Part shown: in pieces, positions 48,401 to 63,861 of the stretch
Position numbering within the stretch: position 1 is the stretch's first letter
Layout: each line of letters opens with the position of its first letter
Made by a program: the position numbers and the translations under genes
Source: Syngnathus acus
Lineage: Eukaryota; Chordata; Actinopteri; Syngnathiformes; Syngnathidae
Assembly (NCBI RefSeq): GCF_901709675.1
Contig: NC_051108.1
Span: 5,676,631 to 5,740,630, forward strand
Direction: 5' to 3'
Length of the DNA: 64,000 nucleotides
The notes under the pieces: generated by a model
What the model was told of the DNA's origin: nothing
Databases searched by the model: none
What the model saw: the letters and a program-made list of their open reading frames with translations, nothing else

Positions 48401-51400
48401 CTATTCCCTTCATAGGTGAGTGCTAACTTTCTTCATTTATTTATTTCATTTTTACTTATTTATCTATTTATTTATTTTTTTATTCATTCATTTATTTATG
48501 GTTTCTTAAAGTTAGGGATAGGAATGCGACTATGTTTAACGGGAAAAACTGGAATGTCAGTACAAGTCTATTTTATTTTTATTTATTTATCTATTAATTG
48601 TTTTTATTCATTCATTCATTTATTTATGGTTTCTTAAAGTTAGGGATAGGAATTCGACTGTATGTTTAACGGGAAAAACTGGAATGTCAGTACAAGTCTA
48701 TTTTTAAACTTTGTATTTTACCGTAATACATTGCGTTAGTCATTGTATCTATTATGTCTCATTTTACCCATCTTACTTTTATTTTTGTGGCGTATTATCA
48801 GGCAGTATCAAAGGACGTCGCTCTTCTTATCTGCTGGCCATTTCTACCGAGCGATCAAAGTCTTGTGATGAGGGTCTCAATACCTTCAAAGAAGAGGGCC
48901 ATGTTTTCGCGTAAGCATGGACACAACCTAATAATATTTTGTATTGTCTCTATAATGGGTCAAATTGATATGTAGGAAAATTAAACACAACATTTTTTTT
49001 GTTATGTATGTCTTACAGGAAATTACCCAAAAGAGTCAAGAGTTTTTTCATTGATGGGGTGAGTTTTTTTGCTGCTGTAGTTTTCATTTTCTCTGCAAGT
49101 CTTTTGAGACACAATGTATTGTGCGTTAGTCTCTTGAGAGTCTGAAAGCACAGGAGGAGGCACAGTCCAAACGCCACTCGACCTCTGAACTGGGAACCAT
49201 TACTTTCAGTGACATCTGCAAGGAAGGCTGGCTACACTACAAGCAGATTCTCACAGACAAGGTGAAGGTAAGGGACCAGACCTTCCATTTTATTTATCAT
49301 CAGGTATTCAAGATTAAACGCAAATTTTTGTTTTTGTCTCTACCTGTAGAAAGTTGGTAGCAGCATGCGGACTTGGAAACGCCTATTTTGCGTGCTTCGT
49401 TCCCATACGCTTTTCCTCTACAAAGACAAAAGGGAGGCTATTCTTAAAGGGTCAGGACCTGGTTCAGGTCTTGATGAGCATCCACCAATCAACATTCGTG
49501 GCTGCCTAATTGACATTGCTTATAGCCAAACAAAGCGCAAGCATACTTTGAGACTGATGACACAGGACTTCTGCGAATATCTGCTCCAAGCTGAAAACAG
49601 GGACGACATGTTAGCATGGATTAAGGTTATTAGAGAGTACAGCAAGATTGACAATGAGGTAAGCAGATATTAATTATCTAACTCAAAGCTGACCTGTTCG
49701 ATTATTAAATTGGTTTCTTTATATTTATTTTAGGAGATTGGCTTTTCAAGACAGGCTCTTATCAGCAAGAAGCTGAATGACTACAAAAGACAGAGGTCAG
49801 AACACGCAAAATGGTGGCGGTGACATTGCAAAGAGCCGTAGGGGCCGCACTAACATTAAATTGATGTTAGGTAGGGGCCTGCAAAATATCATCCTGCAGG
49901 CCACAAATGGCACCCGGGCCACATGTTTGAGACCGCTATTACAAAGGCTCATATAATTGTTGACAAAGACATTTGACTCATGTTGAAACAAAATTTTAAC
50001 AGTATAGTGTTGCCTTTTTAACAATTACTACCACATTTTAAATTTTTTTTGTGTCATTTACAGTTTTACAAGTAACAAAGCAGACTCTTCCCTTAAAACT
50101 CACCGTATGATGCCTCCCTTCCTCTTGGCTAAGAATGACTCAGTGAATCAATCATCCAAAACCGGTGGGTACAATCATGGCTTTGCTCTTTTATGTAATC
50201 CATCATGGGCATTTTGAATTAAACAAAAATTGACACCACTTTGGACTATAAATGAAAACTTATGTCTTCTGGACTCAGTTGAGAAGACACCATGGGGCAT
50301 CAATATCATGAAAAAGTCGAAGAAGACAGACAAGCCAAAGGTTTTTGGTGTGCGCCTTGAGAACTGTCAGCCTGCGGTAAACCACAAAGTAAGCCTAGTC
50401 TTCTGTTTTGATGATTACATAAATAGTCATTCTTATCATTTCACCTGTCTCTCCAGTTTGTTCCCCAGATTGTGGCGATGTGTTGTAGTGTGGTCGAAGC
50501 AACAGGTTTAGAATACACCGGAATCTACCGAGTACCAGGAAACAACGCCATGGTGTCCAACCTGCAAGAACATCTCAATAAGGGTTTTGATATTAACACT
50601 ACTGAGGAGGTGTGGCACATATTTTCAGAAATGTTATCATTGCAATATTTTTTTATCGTATTTAAGTTGGCAGCTGTTAAGTAAAATGTCTCCCTCCTCC
50701 GTTTCCACAGAGATGGCAGGATTTGAACGTAATCAGCAGCCTATTGAAGGCATTCTTCCGAAAACTTCCTGAGCCATTGTTTACTGACGGTGTGTAATTC
50801 TCAAATTGACCATCTTTCAACATATTCTCAATAAATAAATAAATCCATAAATATTTTTTTTTTGCAGACAAATACAATTACTTCATTGATGCCAACCGGA
50901 TTGAAGACACAAGGGAGCGCCTGAAGATAATGAAGAAACTGGTATTTAGTTAAAAGAAATATATAAAGGTTTGTCAGTGTAAATTCCTATTATTATCTAA
51001 CTTTTTTTTTTTTCTTTCCAGCTTCATGATCTCCCAGATCACTATTACCACACCCTCAAGTTCTTGGTGTGTCACCTAAAAAGGGTGGCAGATAACTCTG
51101 AAAAGAATAAGGTAGTGCCATATTTAATATGATGTCATTTGAATAAGTATTTACTATACAATTTTTAAACATCGAGGATAGATACTATTTGATATATTAT
51201 TTCCAGATGGAGCCAAGAAACCTGGCTCTTGTCTTTGGTCCCACACTGGTCAGGACATCAGAGGACAACATGACAGATATGGTCACCCACATGCCTGACC
51301 GCTACAAAATAGTCGAGACGCTAATCGTACATGTAAGAACTTCAGAGGTCAAATTAAGTTGAACTACATTGCAGTGATGTTGTCCTGGTTTTTGTCTAGT

Positions 51401-52448
51401 GTGACTGGTTTTTCTCTGGTGGTGAGCTTGATAAGCATGAGAAAGCTCCAGATGAGGAGATGCAGCCCATGCCGAACATTGACCACCTGTTGTGCAACAT
51501 TGGCAGGCCAGGTATGCCAGGAGAAACATCAGGTGAGGTTAAGGATATTTTTTAGTCATCAGAAAATTTCCAACATTCTCATTGATTGCATATGTTTATA
51601 CAGATGATTTATTTTGGATCAATGGTTGAGTTTTGGCTTTTGTGGGAGGTTTTTTTTTGTGTCTGTTAGAGAGCATTAAGTTCAGACAGGTTTGAAAATT
51701 CGGACAAATTTTCAATTTTTTCAATGATTAATGTTGTGCTGGTCCAGATGGATGGAGTTGTGAATGTGAGTGAATGGCCAAATTGTCCCAAGATAGCTGC
51801 AACATTATTGATCTATAGTAAATTATACTGTACTGTCCTTCCAAATATTTCTTGCTTTTTTCCCCCCTAGCTGAAACAATGGATCAGCTTCTTGGGTAGG
51901 ACTAGACCTTCCTTTTGTATGTTTATGTTTGATGTTACACTCATTTGCCCTTTCCATTAGTCTTTTTGGTATGCCAAATTAAAAGCACTCACCATTGTTG
52001 CAGATGTCAACGTGAACTCTAAGCTGTCTCAGTTGCTCAACTCAATAAGAGGTTGAACTAAAATGATACCAATTTTTGTTTTTGATTATCTCAATATTGC
52101 TTCTTGACAGATTTCACCACCAGCGTTTCATTTAAGTCAAAGGTAAGCAAAAATAAATATAATTACATAACAGACTGGACAACAAACATTTGATTGACAG
52201 TACTAAACTTGTTTCAGCTTTCTTTGACCTCAGTGAAAAATCGAAACACCAAGGAAATCCTGTCCAAGCCCTTCACCATTGTGACCCGTAAAAAATGTCC
52301 CAGTGGCTATTTCCCAGACAGCAGTTCAGAGGAAGGCTCTGTGTATGAACCTATGAAAAGACCAGCAATCATGGGGAAACACAAATGGTTGCAAGAGACA
52401 ACACAGTTGGACTTGTCCGGGGGGAATTTCTTACTCGTGGTTAGTTGA
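45463..52448 (+). CDS. arhgap23-like: ARHGAP23-type Rho GTPase-activating protein (PDZ-PH-RhoGAP), short form
   Basis: 22 exons join in phase to 1,178 residues from ATG 45463: 45442-45636, 45737-45767, 45962-46054, 46789-46867, 46953-47013, 47152-48415, 48802-48910, 49019-49058, 49130-49267, 49350-49658, 49734-49795, 50064-50164, 50279-50388, 50457-50609, 50711-50789, 50868-50941, 51022-51111, 51207-51332, 51400-51532, 52004-52051, 52111-52142, 52218-52448. Domains: PDZ ([14 protein letters not shown] to ELSVMPKD), a Ser-rich insert, PH ([10 protein letters not shown] to MLAWIKVI), and RhoGAP with the arginine finger in GIYRVPG (CGA at 50529). Blocks [16 protein letters not shown] and KTPWGINI favour ARHGAP23 over ARHGAP21. 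The family turns off Rho-type GTPases at membranes and junctions. Exon 1 is open upstream of the ATG, so the N-terminus may be longer. The usual C-terminal tail of several hundred residues is missing. Confidence 0.9.
46210..46598. mobile_element. TA-flanked MITE, copy 6
   Basis: Ends CCGTATTTTCCGCACTATAA and GGAAAATACGG with TA on both sides. The interior differs from copies 1 and 3-5 (it holds two copies of an AACTCAACGTTGCTCAAACG unit) but the ends resemble copy 2. It lies in a RhoGAP intron. Confidence 0.86.
48440..48702 (+). repeat. Tandem duplication, two copies with a period of about 128 bp
   Basis: The stretch GTTTCTTAAAGTTAGGGATA through ACAAGTCTATTTT occurs starting at 48501 and again at 48629, nearly identical, with ATTT-rich spacer sequence between. 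It lies in the intron 48416-48801. Confidence 0.85.
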
Positions 52449-53460
52449 GCAGTTGTTCCACTGCAGTCAACCATGGATATGTGGGACAAGATGAAAGCTT
52501 GGAAGTGCCACACTGTGGTTGTTTAACCCAAGTATACTCATATCGCTCCCCTATCATGTTCCCTAAGCCAATGGTAACATGGAGGTATTAATTGGCATCG
52601 AGACTTGCCGACTTTTTACCTCTTTTTAGGTCAGTGTAAACTCAGTGTTGACTGTAATTTTTTTGTCATACCTTTTCCATCTCATTTACCCATGGTACAC
52701 TCACATTACCAGAAAATACAACATTCACACACACAATTTTCAATTTGGGGATTATTCTGTTGCTTTTTTTCAATTGATTAATCAGATTTCAAAATATCTT
52801 CCACAGATGTTGCACAAGAAAATTATAATGTCTAATGACATGGACAAGATTAGATTGGCCAAATATGTGGACATGTGTTTTTTTTTTCTTTCAAATGAGC
52901 AAAAGCAGCTGTATCAAGTATGCCAAACTTTTCTTTTTTTTTTTTACAAAGGATAACAAAGTGATGTCTTTTTTTTTTAATGTGCTAAGCATCAAATACA
53001 TTGACATTTACATCTGTGTCAACATATATTAAAAGTACATTATTCCTCTATTGTTTACCATACCTGAGACAAATGGATCTCAATGTGATGTTAGCATGTT
53101 ATGCTGTATGTGAATGCTCATGTATGGACTGTGTTTTTCTGTTTGGACCAATTTTGTAACAGTTGCACAGCGGTGATGTTAACCATTGTATGTAACCATT
53201 GTATGTTTGATTTACATACACACAGTATATATTAAATTATTTGATTTGATAATTGATTGACTTGATTTTTTTCATCAGATTAACTGCATGTTTGATCCGT
53301 TTAATGTTATTGTTTATGTACTGTATAAAATTTATTCACAGATACATTTTGGTAGGTGAGCAGCATTCTTGCGATAGGAATGCATTCAATTATTTGAATT
53401 GAGCTTTCTCAGCTACCGTACTAATTTGGTTCACTGAGCGGGTCTTCCTGTGACTACCAG
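52449..53460 (+). other. 3' untranslated region of the RhoGAP gene and flank
   Basis: About 1 kb of AT-rich sequence with poly(T) runs and no supported gene. I see no clear AATAAA near the stop. Confidence 0.5.
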
Positions 53461-56400
53461 CCGTGATTTGAGTGAGTAATTTAACAACTTTCAAGCTCTC
53501 TATTTGCCGTTTATATTTAAGTAGATGTGTATATGAGCATAAATACGCCACGAGCTTCTCGACTTTGTTTGTTGTTACTCGTTACATTGTAGAGATGGCG
53601 GCGCCCATGTTGGCCGCGGCCGCTACGGGTCTCAGCATTCGACGAGGCTTTTCACAAAATATGTCGCCTAGGACACTACAAACAACTCAAAGTTTAGTTT
53701 ATCCATCCAGTAGATTAGCGTATGATCGCCAGCGCCTGCTGGAGGTACGGTCATCGAGTGTTTTCGGACACGTAGCCACAACTACCCTAGTCTGTTTGCG
53801 TAGCCTCGGAGTGCTCAGGGCGCTAGCCCCAGGAGCTCACGACGCAGCGGGCTCGCCGGGCAGCACACGCCGGAGGAGGAGTAAGCGTAGGCGGTGTGAC
53901 CGGCGGCGAAAGCGCGGCTGTCGAGGTGGGCTAACGGCTAAGCTGAGAGCTAACCCCTACAAACCGCCGCTTCCATCCATCTTCCTCTCCAACGTCCGCT
54001 CGCTGGATAATAAAATGGACCATCTAAAACTGGAACTCTCTTCAAAGAGGGAAGTTAGAAACTGCTGCGCTCTCATCCTGACGGAGACATGGCTGAACTC
54101 ATCAATGCCGGACAACGCCGTTAGCCTGGAGGGGCTCGCTACATTCCGCGCCGACAGAAACAGCGAGCTAAGCGGTAAATCCCGAGGAGGTGGGCTGTGT
54201 GTCTACATCAACAACAACTGGTGCAAAAATGCTAGATCTGTCGCCAGCTTCTGCTCTTCGGACATCGAGCTTTTGACTGTGAACTGCAGACCCTTCTACC
54301 TGCCCAGGGAGTTTACTGTTGTTAGCATCACGGCTGTGTACGTGCCTCCTAGCGCTAACACTAAAGAGGCCATGAGGGTTCTCTACCGGACAATTAGTGA
54401 GCTGCAATCCACGCACACAGAGGGGGTTTTCATCATTGCTGGGGACTTCAACCAGGCTAGCATGAAGACTATTCTCCCTCATTTTTACCAACACGTGGAT
54501 TTTCCAACTCGGGGAGAGAACACTCTGGACTTGGTTTACACCAATATAAAGGATGCATTCAGAGCAGCCCCCCGCCCCCACCTCGGCTCTTCAGACCACC
54601 TATCTGTTATGCTAACCCCTGCATACAGGCCCCTGCTGATCAGAGCAAAACCCACAGTGAAGCAGGTGAGGGTGTGGTCTGAGGGGGCCATGGAGGCACT
54701 CCAGGACTGCTTTGAGTGCTCTGACTGGGACATGTTCAAATCAGCAGCAACATATGACAATCAGATCAACATTGATGAGTACGCCATGACTGTGTCAGCC
54801 TACATCAACAAATGCTCCGAGGACGTCAGCACCACTAAGAACATCATCACCCGAGCCAACCAACGACCCTGGATGACTGAGGATGTACGTCATACGCTGC
54901 GAGCACGGAACTCAGCCTTCAAGTCTGGCGACAAGGAGGCACTGAGGACAGCGAGAGCCAACTTGAACCGTGCCATCAGGCTAGCGAAGCGAAGCCACAG
55001 TCGGAAAATTCAGGATTTTTTCCACGACGCCAATAACACCAGGAGTATGTGGCAAGGCATACGGGCGATCACGGACTACAACTCACCCTCCCCCCCGGTG
55101 GGTGAGGTTGATGCTGACTTCCTAAATGGTCTAAATAACTTCTTTGGGCGTTTTGAGGCACTAAACAGCACTCCGGCAGTTAAAACTGTTCCCCACCAGG
55201 AAGAGGAGGTCCTCTGCCTTGACTCAGCCGACGTGTGGAAGACTCTGAGAAGAGTCAACCCACGTAAGGCCCCAGGCCCCGACAACATACCTGGGCGGGT
55301 GTTCAAGGAATGTGCAGGCCAGCTGGCTGGTGTCATCACAGACATTTTAACATCTCGCTGGACCAAGCCAAAGTGCCAGTGTGCTTCAAGGCTGCCTCCA
55401 TCATTCCGGTGCCGAAGAAACCTCAAATCACCTCATGGAATGACTACAGACCTGTGGCACTGACTCCCATCATGATGAAGTGCTTCGAAAGGCTGCTCAA
55501 AGATCACATCGTCTCCAGACTCCCCCCAACATTCGATCCGTTCCAGTTTGCCTACCGGCAGAACCGCTCCACTGAGGATGCCATCTCCTCCGTTCTTCAC
55601 CTGAGCCTGGCTCACCTGGAGGAGAGGAACACCCACGTGCGGTTGCTGTTCCTGGACTTCAGCTCAGCGTTTAATACCATCATTCCACAACATCTGGTGG
55701 AAAAACTGGAACACCTGGGCTTCAGCACCCCCCTTCGGAACTGGCTGCTAGACTTCCTCACCAACAGACCTCAGTCAGTCCGGGTCGGACAGAACACCTC
55801 CGATGTCATCACCCTCAGCACAGGCTCCCCTCAGGGCTGCGTCCTGAGCCCCCTGCTGTTCACCCTGATGACACACGACTGCGCCCCCAGGTTCACCACC
55901 AATCACATCGTGAAGTTTGCAGACGACACAACGGTGGTGGGCCTCATCAGGGACAACAACGACCTGGACTACAGAGAGGAGGTGGAGCAGTTGGTGGGCT
56001 GGTGCAGAGAAAATAGCCTGATCCTGAATGTGGAGAAGACGAAGGAGATCATCGTCGACTTCAGGAAGAACCAGCCTCACCACGCTCCACTGATCATCAA
56101 CAGCTCAGCTGTGGAGGTGGTCAGCAGCACTAAATTCCTGGGAGTCCACATCACAGACGACCTCACCTGGACTGTGAACACCACAACACTGGTCAAGAGG
56201 GCACAGAAGCGCTTGTACTTCCTGCGGAGGATGAGGAGAGCCCACCTGCCCCCACCCATCATGAGGACGTTCTACCGAAGCACCATAGAGAGCATTCTGA
56301 CAAGCTGTCTCTCGGTGTGGTGTGGAGGTTGCAGCGCCTCCGATTGGAAGAACCTGAGGAGAGTGGTGAGGACAGCAGAGAGGATCATCGGGGCTCCTCT

Positions 56401-56845
56401 TCCCTCCATTCAGGACTTGTCATCCCAGCGCTGCGTGTCCCGAGCCCGAAATATTATCAGTGACCCATCACACCCCCACCATGGACTGTTCTCCCTGCTG
56501 CCCTCTGGGAAGAGGTTTCGCAGCATCCGCTGCAGGTCCACCAGGTTCTGCAATAGTTTTTTCCCTGCTGTCGTCAGACTGCTGAACATTCAAACGTAGC
56601 ATTCCTCTGCACACTTGTAAATACTGTTTTTGTCTCCTGCACTGTTCACATACTTTATCACTGCTGCACTTTGTACTTTATAATTATCTTATCTCATATT
56701 TTTATATAGAATGTCACTTTTTTTAACCAGCCGAAATACCTCTACATTGCTGAAAGCCGTATGCAACGAAATTTCGTTTTGTACACACCTAGTGTTGACA
56801 AAATGACAATAAAGTTCTGTCTAAGTCTAAGTCTAAGTCTAAGTT
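53460..56845 (+). mobile_element. Non-LTR retrotransposon (LINE, CR1/L2-like)
   Basis: A sense-oriented element of about 3.4 kb with a short 5' region, a single endonuclease plus reverse transcriptase frame, a 3' UTR of about 220 bp and a tail of TCTAAG units (about 56818-56843) instead of poly(A). A hexamer-repeat tail and an AP-type endonuclease are typical of the Jockey-superfamily clades common in fish. The 5' boundary is uncertain and I could not define a target duplication. Confidence 0.9.
53595..56599 (+). pseudogene. LINE endonuclease/reverse transcriptase, one frameshift
   Basis: Starts at ATG 53595 with a basic N-terminal stretch (RRRRSKRRRCDRRRKR), then an exonuclease-endonuclease-phosphatase domain (TETWLNSSMPD, IIAGDFNQ and SSDHLSVML carry the catalytic Glu, Asp/Asn and His positions). 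The frame then breaks. It resumes with the reverse transcriptase: [24 protein letters not shown] and FADDTTVVG (the catalytic Asp pair), ending at 56599. The break falls in the T run at 55345-55348 and fits loss of a single base. Apart from this I see no in-frame stop, so the copy is young. Products of such elements nick chromosomal DNA and copy their own RNA into it. Confidence 0.9.
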
Positions 56846-57665
56846 ACGTCACTCGGAGCTCGCTCGCTAGCAACACAGGTGGCTTGTTAGCTAGCACGCC
56901 CACAAGTGGCACTCAACTGTCGATCAAACCGTTAATCTCGCCAAGCGTTTGATTTGAATATTATGTATGTTTTCCACGCAAAAACTGATGTCCAAAGTGG
57001 AAGAGTGGAGGTTCCACATCGGCTGCTGGTCGTCCACCTGCACATCTCACTGTCAACATACATAGTTACAGAGATGATCGTTGGTTCTAATTGTGGGTGC
57101 AGTACAAAATGTCCCCAGCAGAGAGCACACCTCCTCCATCGTTGAGATTAGTACAAGATTTCTGTCAGTTGATAGTTTGTCATTTTTTGTTAAAGAAAGT
57201 TTTAAAAATGAGCGTGTTCATGAATTCATTTCAAAAGAACCCCCAAAAGCTTAAATTGTCAACTTAAAAAGTATATTTTGATCAAAGTTGTGCATTTTAT
57301 AAATATAAAGTAATATATCTTCAAGATGAATAAAATCACGAACTAAAGGAATGAGAGGAGCACTTTGTTTATTTTTTTATTTTTATACATTAAAAGTGAA
57401 ATACGACTTTCAACATCAATCTTTTTTTTCCTGTTCGCTTGACAGGATCGTAAAGGTTTGGGACCCAAAGGTGCAGCTGACAGTCTCGTGGGACATGTGG
57501 AAGGGACGGACGGCAACACATGATGTGAGTACACAGTGTTATGCACTTGAGGAGCTCATGTGTGATGTCACATTGCGCCACAAGATGGCCGTGAGTGCAT
57601 CGACCCATCTCACTGAACTTCAAACTATTGCTTCAGGCACTGCACCCACTGTGAACTTCACAGAC

Positions 57666-57802
57666 ATTGTCACACACTTCTGGACATGTTTGTCAATGAC
57701 ATTGATGAGGGCCAAGTTAGTTAAAATAATTCAAATCTATATTTTTGACTAACTTGGTTTATGTCAGTGTCATTGAAAGACATGTCCAGAAATGTGTGAT
57801 GA
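57666..57802. repeat. Imperfect inverted repeat (hairpin), arms about 50 bp
   Basis: The left arm contains CACACTTCTGGACATGT then AATGACATTGA and CCAAGTTAGT. The right arm contains ACTAACTTGG, TCAGTGTCATT and ACATGTCCAGAAATGTGTGA. The arms pair over about 50 bp with a few mismatches around an AT-rich loop of about 28 bp. Confidence 0.85.
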
Positions 57803-58049
57803 TGATGTTGAGCAGTACCTGGCACTTTTTGGCCCAGTGAGAGATGTCGGATGTGCTCATGTCCGCCTTGGTACCATATGACAGCACACCTGAACAGCAA
57901 CTTGAATTAATCCCACTCAAATATTGACTGCTGAAATGTTTTCTTTTCTGTCCAGTAAATTGTTCAGCTGAATTGCAAGTCTTGTATGTGTTTTATGAGC
58001 AAGTCGGCCCTAAACCTATTTGAAGCTCTTCATGCATGGTGATCGTTAC

Positions 58050-58278
58050 AGTGGCGAAGTGTTCAAAGGCTGCTTGAAGTCTTGAGGTGAGAGTTCAACT
58101 TCAGTCACTGCAATGGACACAGGTCTTTGACTGCTCCTCATGTCTCAACATGACTCAAAACTGTAGCTTTGAATCATGTGGGATGGAGGGGAACAGTCAA
58201 AGACCTGTCCATTGCAGTGACTGAAGGGCAACTTTGACCTCAAGACTGAAAAAGAGCCTTTGAAAAACTATCTGCCAC
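58050..58278. repeat. Long imperfect inverted repeat, arms about 85 bp
   Basis: The left arm carries AGTGGCGAAGTG, TTCAAAGGCT, GTCTTGAGGT, CAGTCACTGCAATGGACA and AGGTCTTTGACTG. The right arm carries CAGTCAAAGACCT, GTCCATTGCAGTGACTG, ACCTCAAGAC, AGCCTTTGAA and TGCCACT in mirror order. The loop is about 55 bp and itself contains short complementary pieces (CATGTCTCAACATG). Confidence 0.88.
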
Positions 58279-58280
58279 TT

Positions 58281-58560
58281 TGCCCGCCCCCTGACCATGC
58301 CTAAAATTCAATCTGACCAATCACAATGCAGCCCACAAAATAACAACCAATCAGACTGCAGCAATGTGCACTTTTGACCAGATTGTGTAAAATTGACATA
58401 ACCACGCCTACTTAATACCAACCAATCACAGGGTTGCACATTTGCATAGCCACGCCCACTTTCCCACCAATCACAGTATTTTATTCTCATTGCACCACCT
58501 ACTTTTAGAGGCCTCAGCGAATCATAGCGCTTTATTGCAGCCTTGCTCCGCCCCCTCCAA
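58281..58560. repeat. Degenerate tandem array of CCAAT and CCACGCC motifs
   Basis: ACCAATCACA or a close variant recurs at about 58317, 58348, 58420 and 58470 (a GCGAATCATA variant near 58518). Between them are CCGCCCCC, CCACGCCTAC, CCACGCCCAC and CCGCCCCC blocks, giving loose units of about 50-70 bp. Confidence 0.7.
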
Positions 58561-58904
58561 TTTTGTTCACATAAAAAATTCCTGGGGTGAAAAAAAATCT
58601 CCTAAATGAAATGTCCTAAGTGAAACATGAAAAAGCCTTACTGCATGATCATTTGTTCTCGAAGTAAAAAAAAAACCTTATTATACATAAACAATAAAAT
58701 ATAAACAAAAGTCTTACTTTATGTGGTCAATAGCCCAATAAAGGGTTAGACACAACGTTAAAACAAAGTACATCAGTTACATTATATTAATAAGATATCA
58801 AAATATGTCTGTTGACATCTGATGTGTTTGCATGCAAAAGAATATCCATGATCAGCTTTATATGACAAAAGAAATGTAGTTCACTTGTGGTTGTTTTGAT
58901 ATCA

Positions 58905-60150
58905 TTTATTAAAAAAAGGAAACTCAACAATAACATTTTTTTTTACATAATCATCAAGGATTTTTATTATCGTAGTCTCTTTCATCAGTTTCAGCATCAT
59001 TACAGAAAATGTTTATAGTACAGCGTTGTTCAATGTCTCCTCATTGCTTAACAATAATAATAATTAATAATAATAATAACTTCCTTAGGAGTGCTGGTCA
59101 CATATCTATCTGTACAATATGGTTCAATTTATTTTCTTTAATCTGTACAATTTTGTGAAGTCGGTTAAAAAGGCCGTCAGCAATTAAAGAAGCTGCTTCT
59201 TCTCCTGCTTGTTTTTTTTTCTTAAATAGTTGCTCAAATAAAATATATTTCCCCCGCCCCCCCCCTAAGCTGATCCCCAGGAGGGGATTTGTGGGAGGGA
59301 GGGGTGGTGGGCAGGGTGGGAGCAAATATTTCACCTGGTCACCGCAAAATTAAGGAAGCTCCCGTGCCCTGCGCCCCCCATGCCCCCCTTTGGTTCCCCC
59401 GCCCAGGCATTTGGCACCGCGCACATAAACAAGACTCACAAGATAAACGACAAGCAAAGCTCTTTGTGAAGCCAATATGATGCATACTAACGAGAGAAAA
59501 AGTGTTACCTTGATGGGCGCTCAAAAGAGAAAAAGATCTTTATGTGGCCCCCCCACCCCTTTTCCTCCTAACTGCAGCACCATGGGAAATCTGGAGTCTT
59601 CCTCAGTATTTTTCTTCACCCCAACAAAAAAAAAAAGAAAAATAAACAGGGTATCTTCCCACTAAAGATGATAAAATTGTTTTTTTTTTTCTGTCCTGGC
59701 AGGCACCTACAGCTGTCTATTAAAATGCTACTGCTATAGATAAGGTCTAGCGTTGAACACACAAAGCAATTGCAATGAAAAGAACAAAGTTGCCTTAATA
59801 TAATAATGGTAAGAAGAATAATCATAATAATAAGAAGAATAATCATAATATATTACAGAATAAATCTCTTTTTATAATTAGATTTTTTTTTCTCCATTAA
59901 AAGTTATATTTTCTTCCTTTGAAATACTATAATCTTTTTGAAATCAATGTTTTCTTATACAGTAATATCTAGGCTGTGATCGAGATGTCGACTATACCTC
60001 AATGTTCTCCAAATCAACAAAAACTAGCTGTGCCGTTGCATATTACAGAATAGTCAGTCGATGATATGTGGACATGCACCGCGAAACCGCCCGTCGCAAG
60101 AAACGACGGCCGGCCTCCGTCCCCCGGCCCCCCCCCCCGCCGCCACGACA
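58905..60150 (-). other. gphn: Probable 3' untranslated region of gephyrin
   Basis: About 1.25 kb downstream of the gephyrin stop on the minus strand, without coding potential. A minus-strand AATAAA (TTTATT at 58905-58910) is a plausible cleavage signal. G/C-homopolymer runs occur near 59252-59265 and 59310-59400. Confidence 0.5.

Positions 60151-63861
<3,711 letters not shown>

Larger units (their letters stand above)
56846..58904. other. Gene-free DNA with inverted and tandem repeats
   Basis: No protein gene is supported. An AG/GT-bounded open stretch at 57448-57522 reads IVKVWDPKVQLTV, which looks like part of a WD repeat, but I find no partner exons. The inverted repeats and CCAAT cluster are listed separately. 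Confidence 0.5.

Noticed and set aside
51871-51895. Extra RhoGAP exon reading AETMDQLLG
   Set aside because: It has AG/GT borders but leaves a phase that produces a stop in either following exon. Joining 51532 directly to 52004 keeps the frame.
54168-56262. Minus-strand open frames across the LINE
   Set aside because: Antisense shadows of the endonuclease/reverse transcriptase frame.
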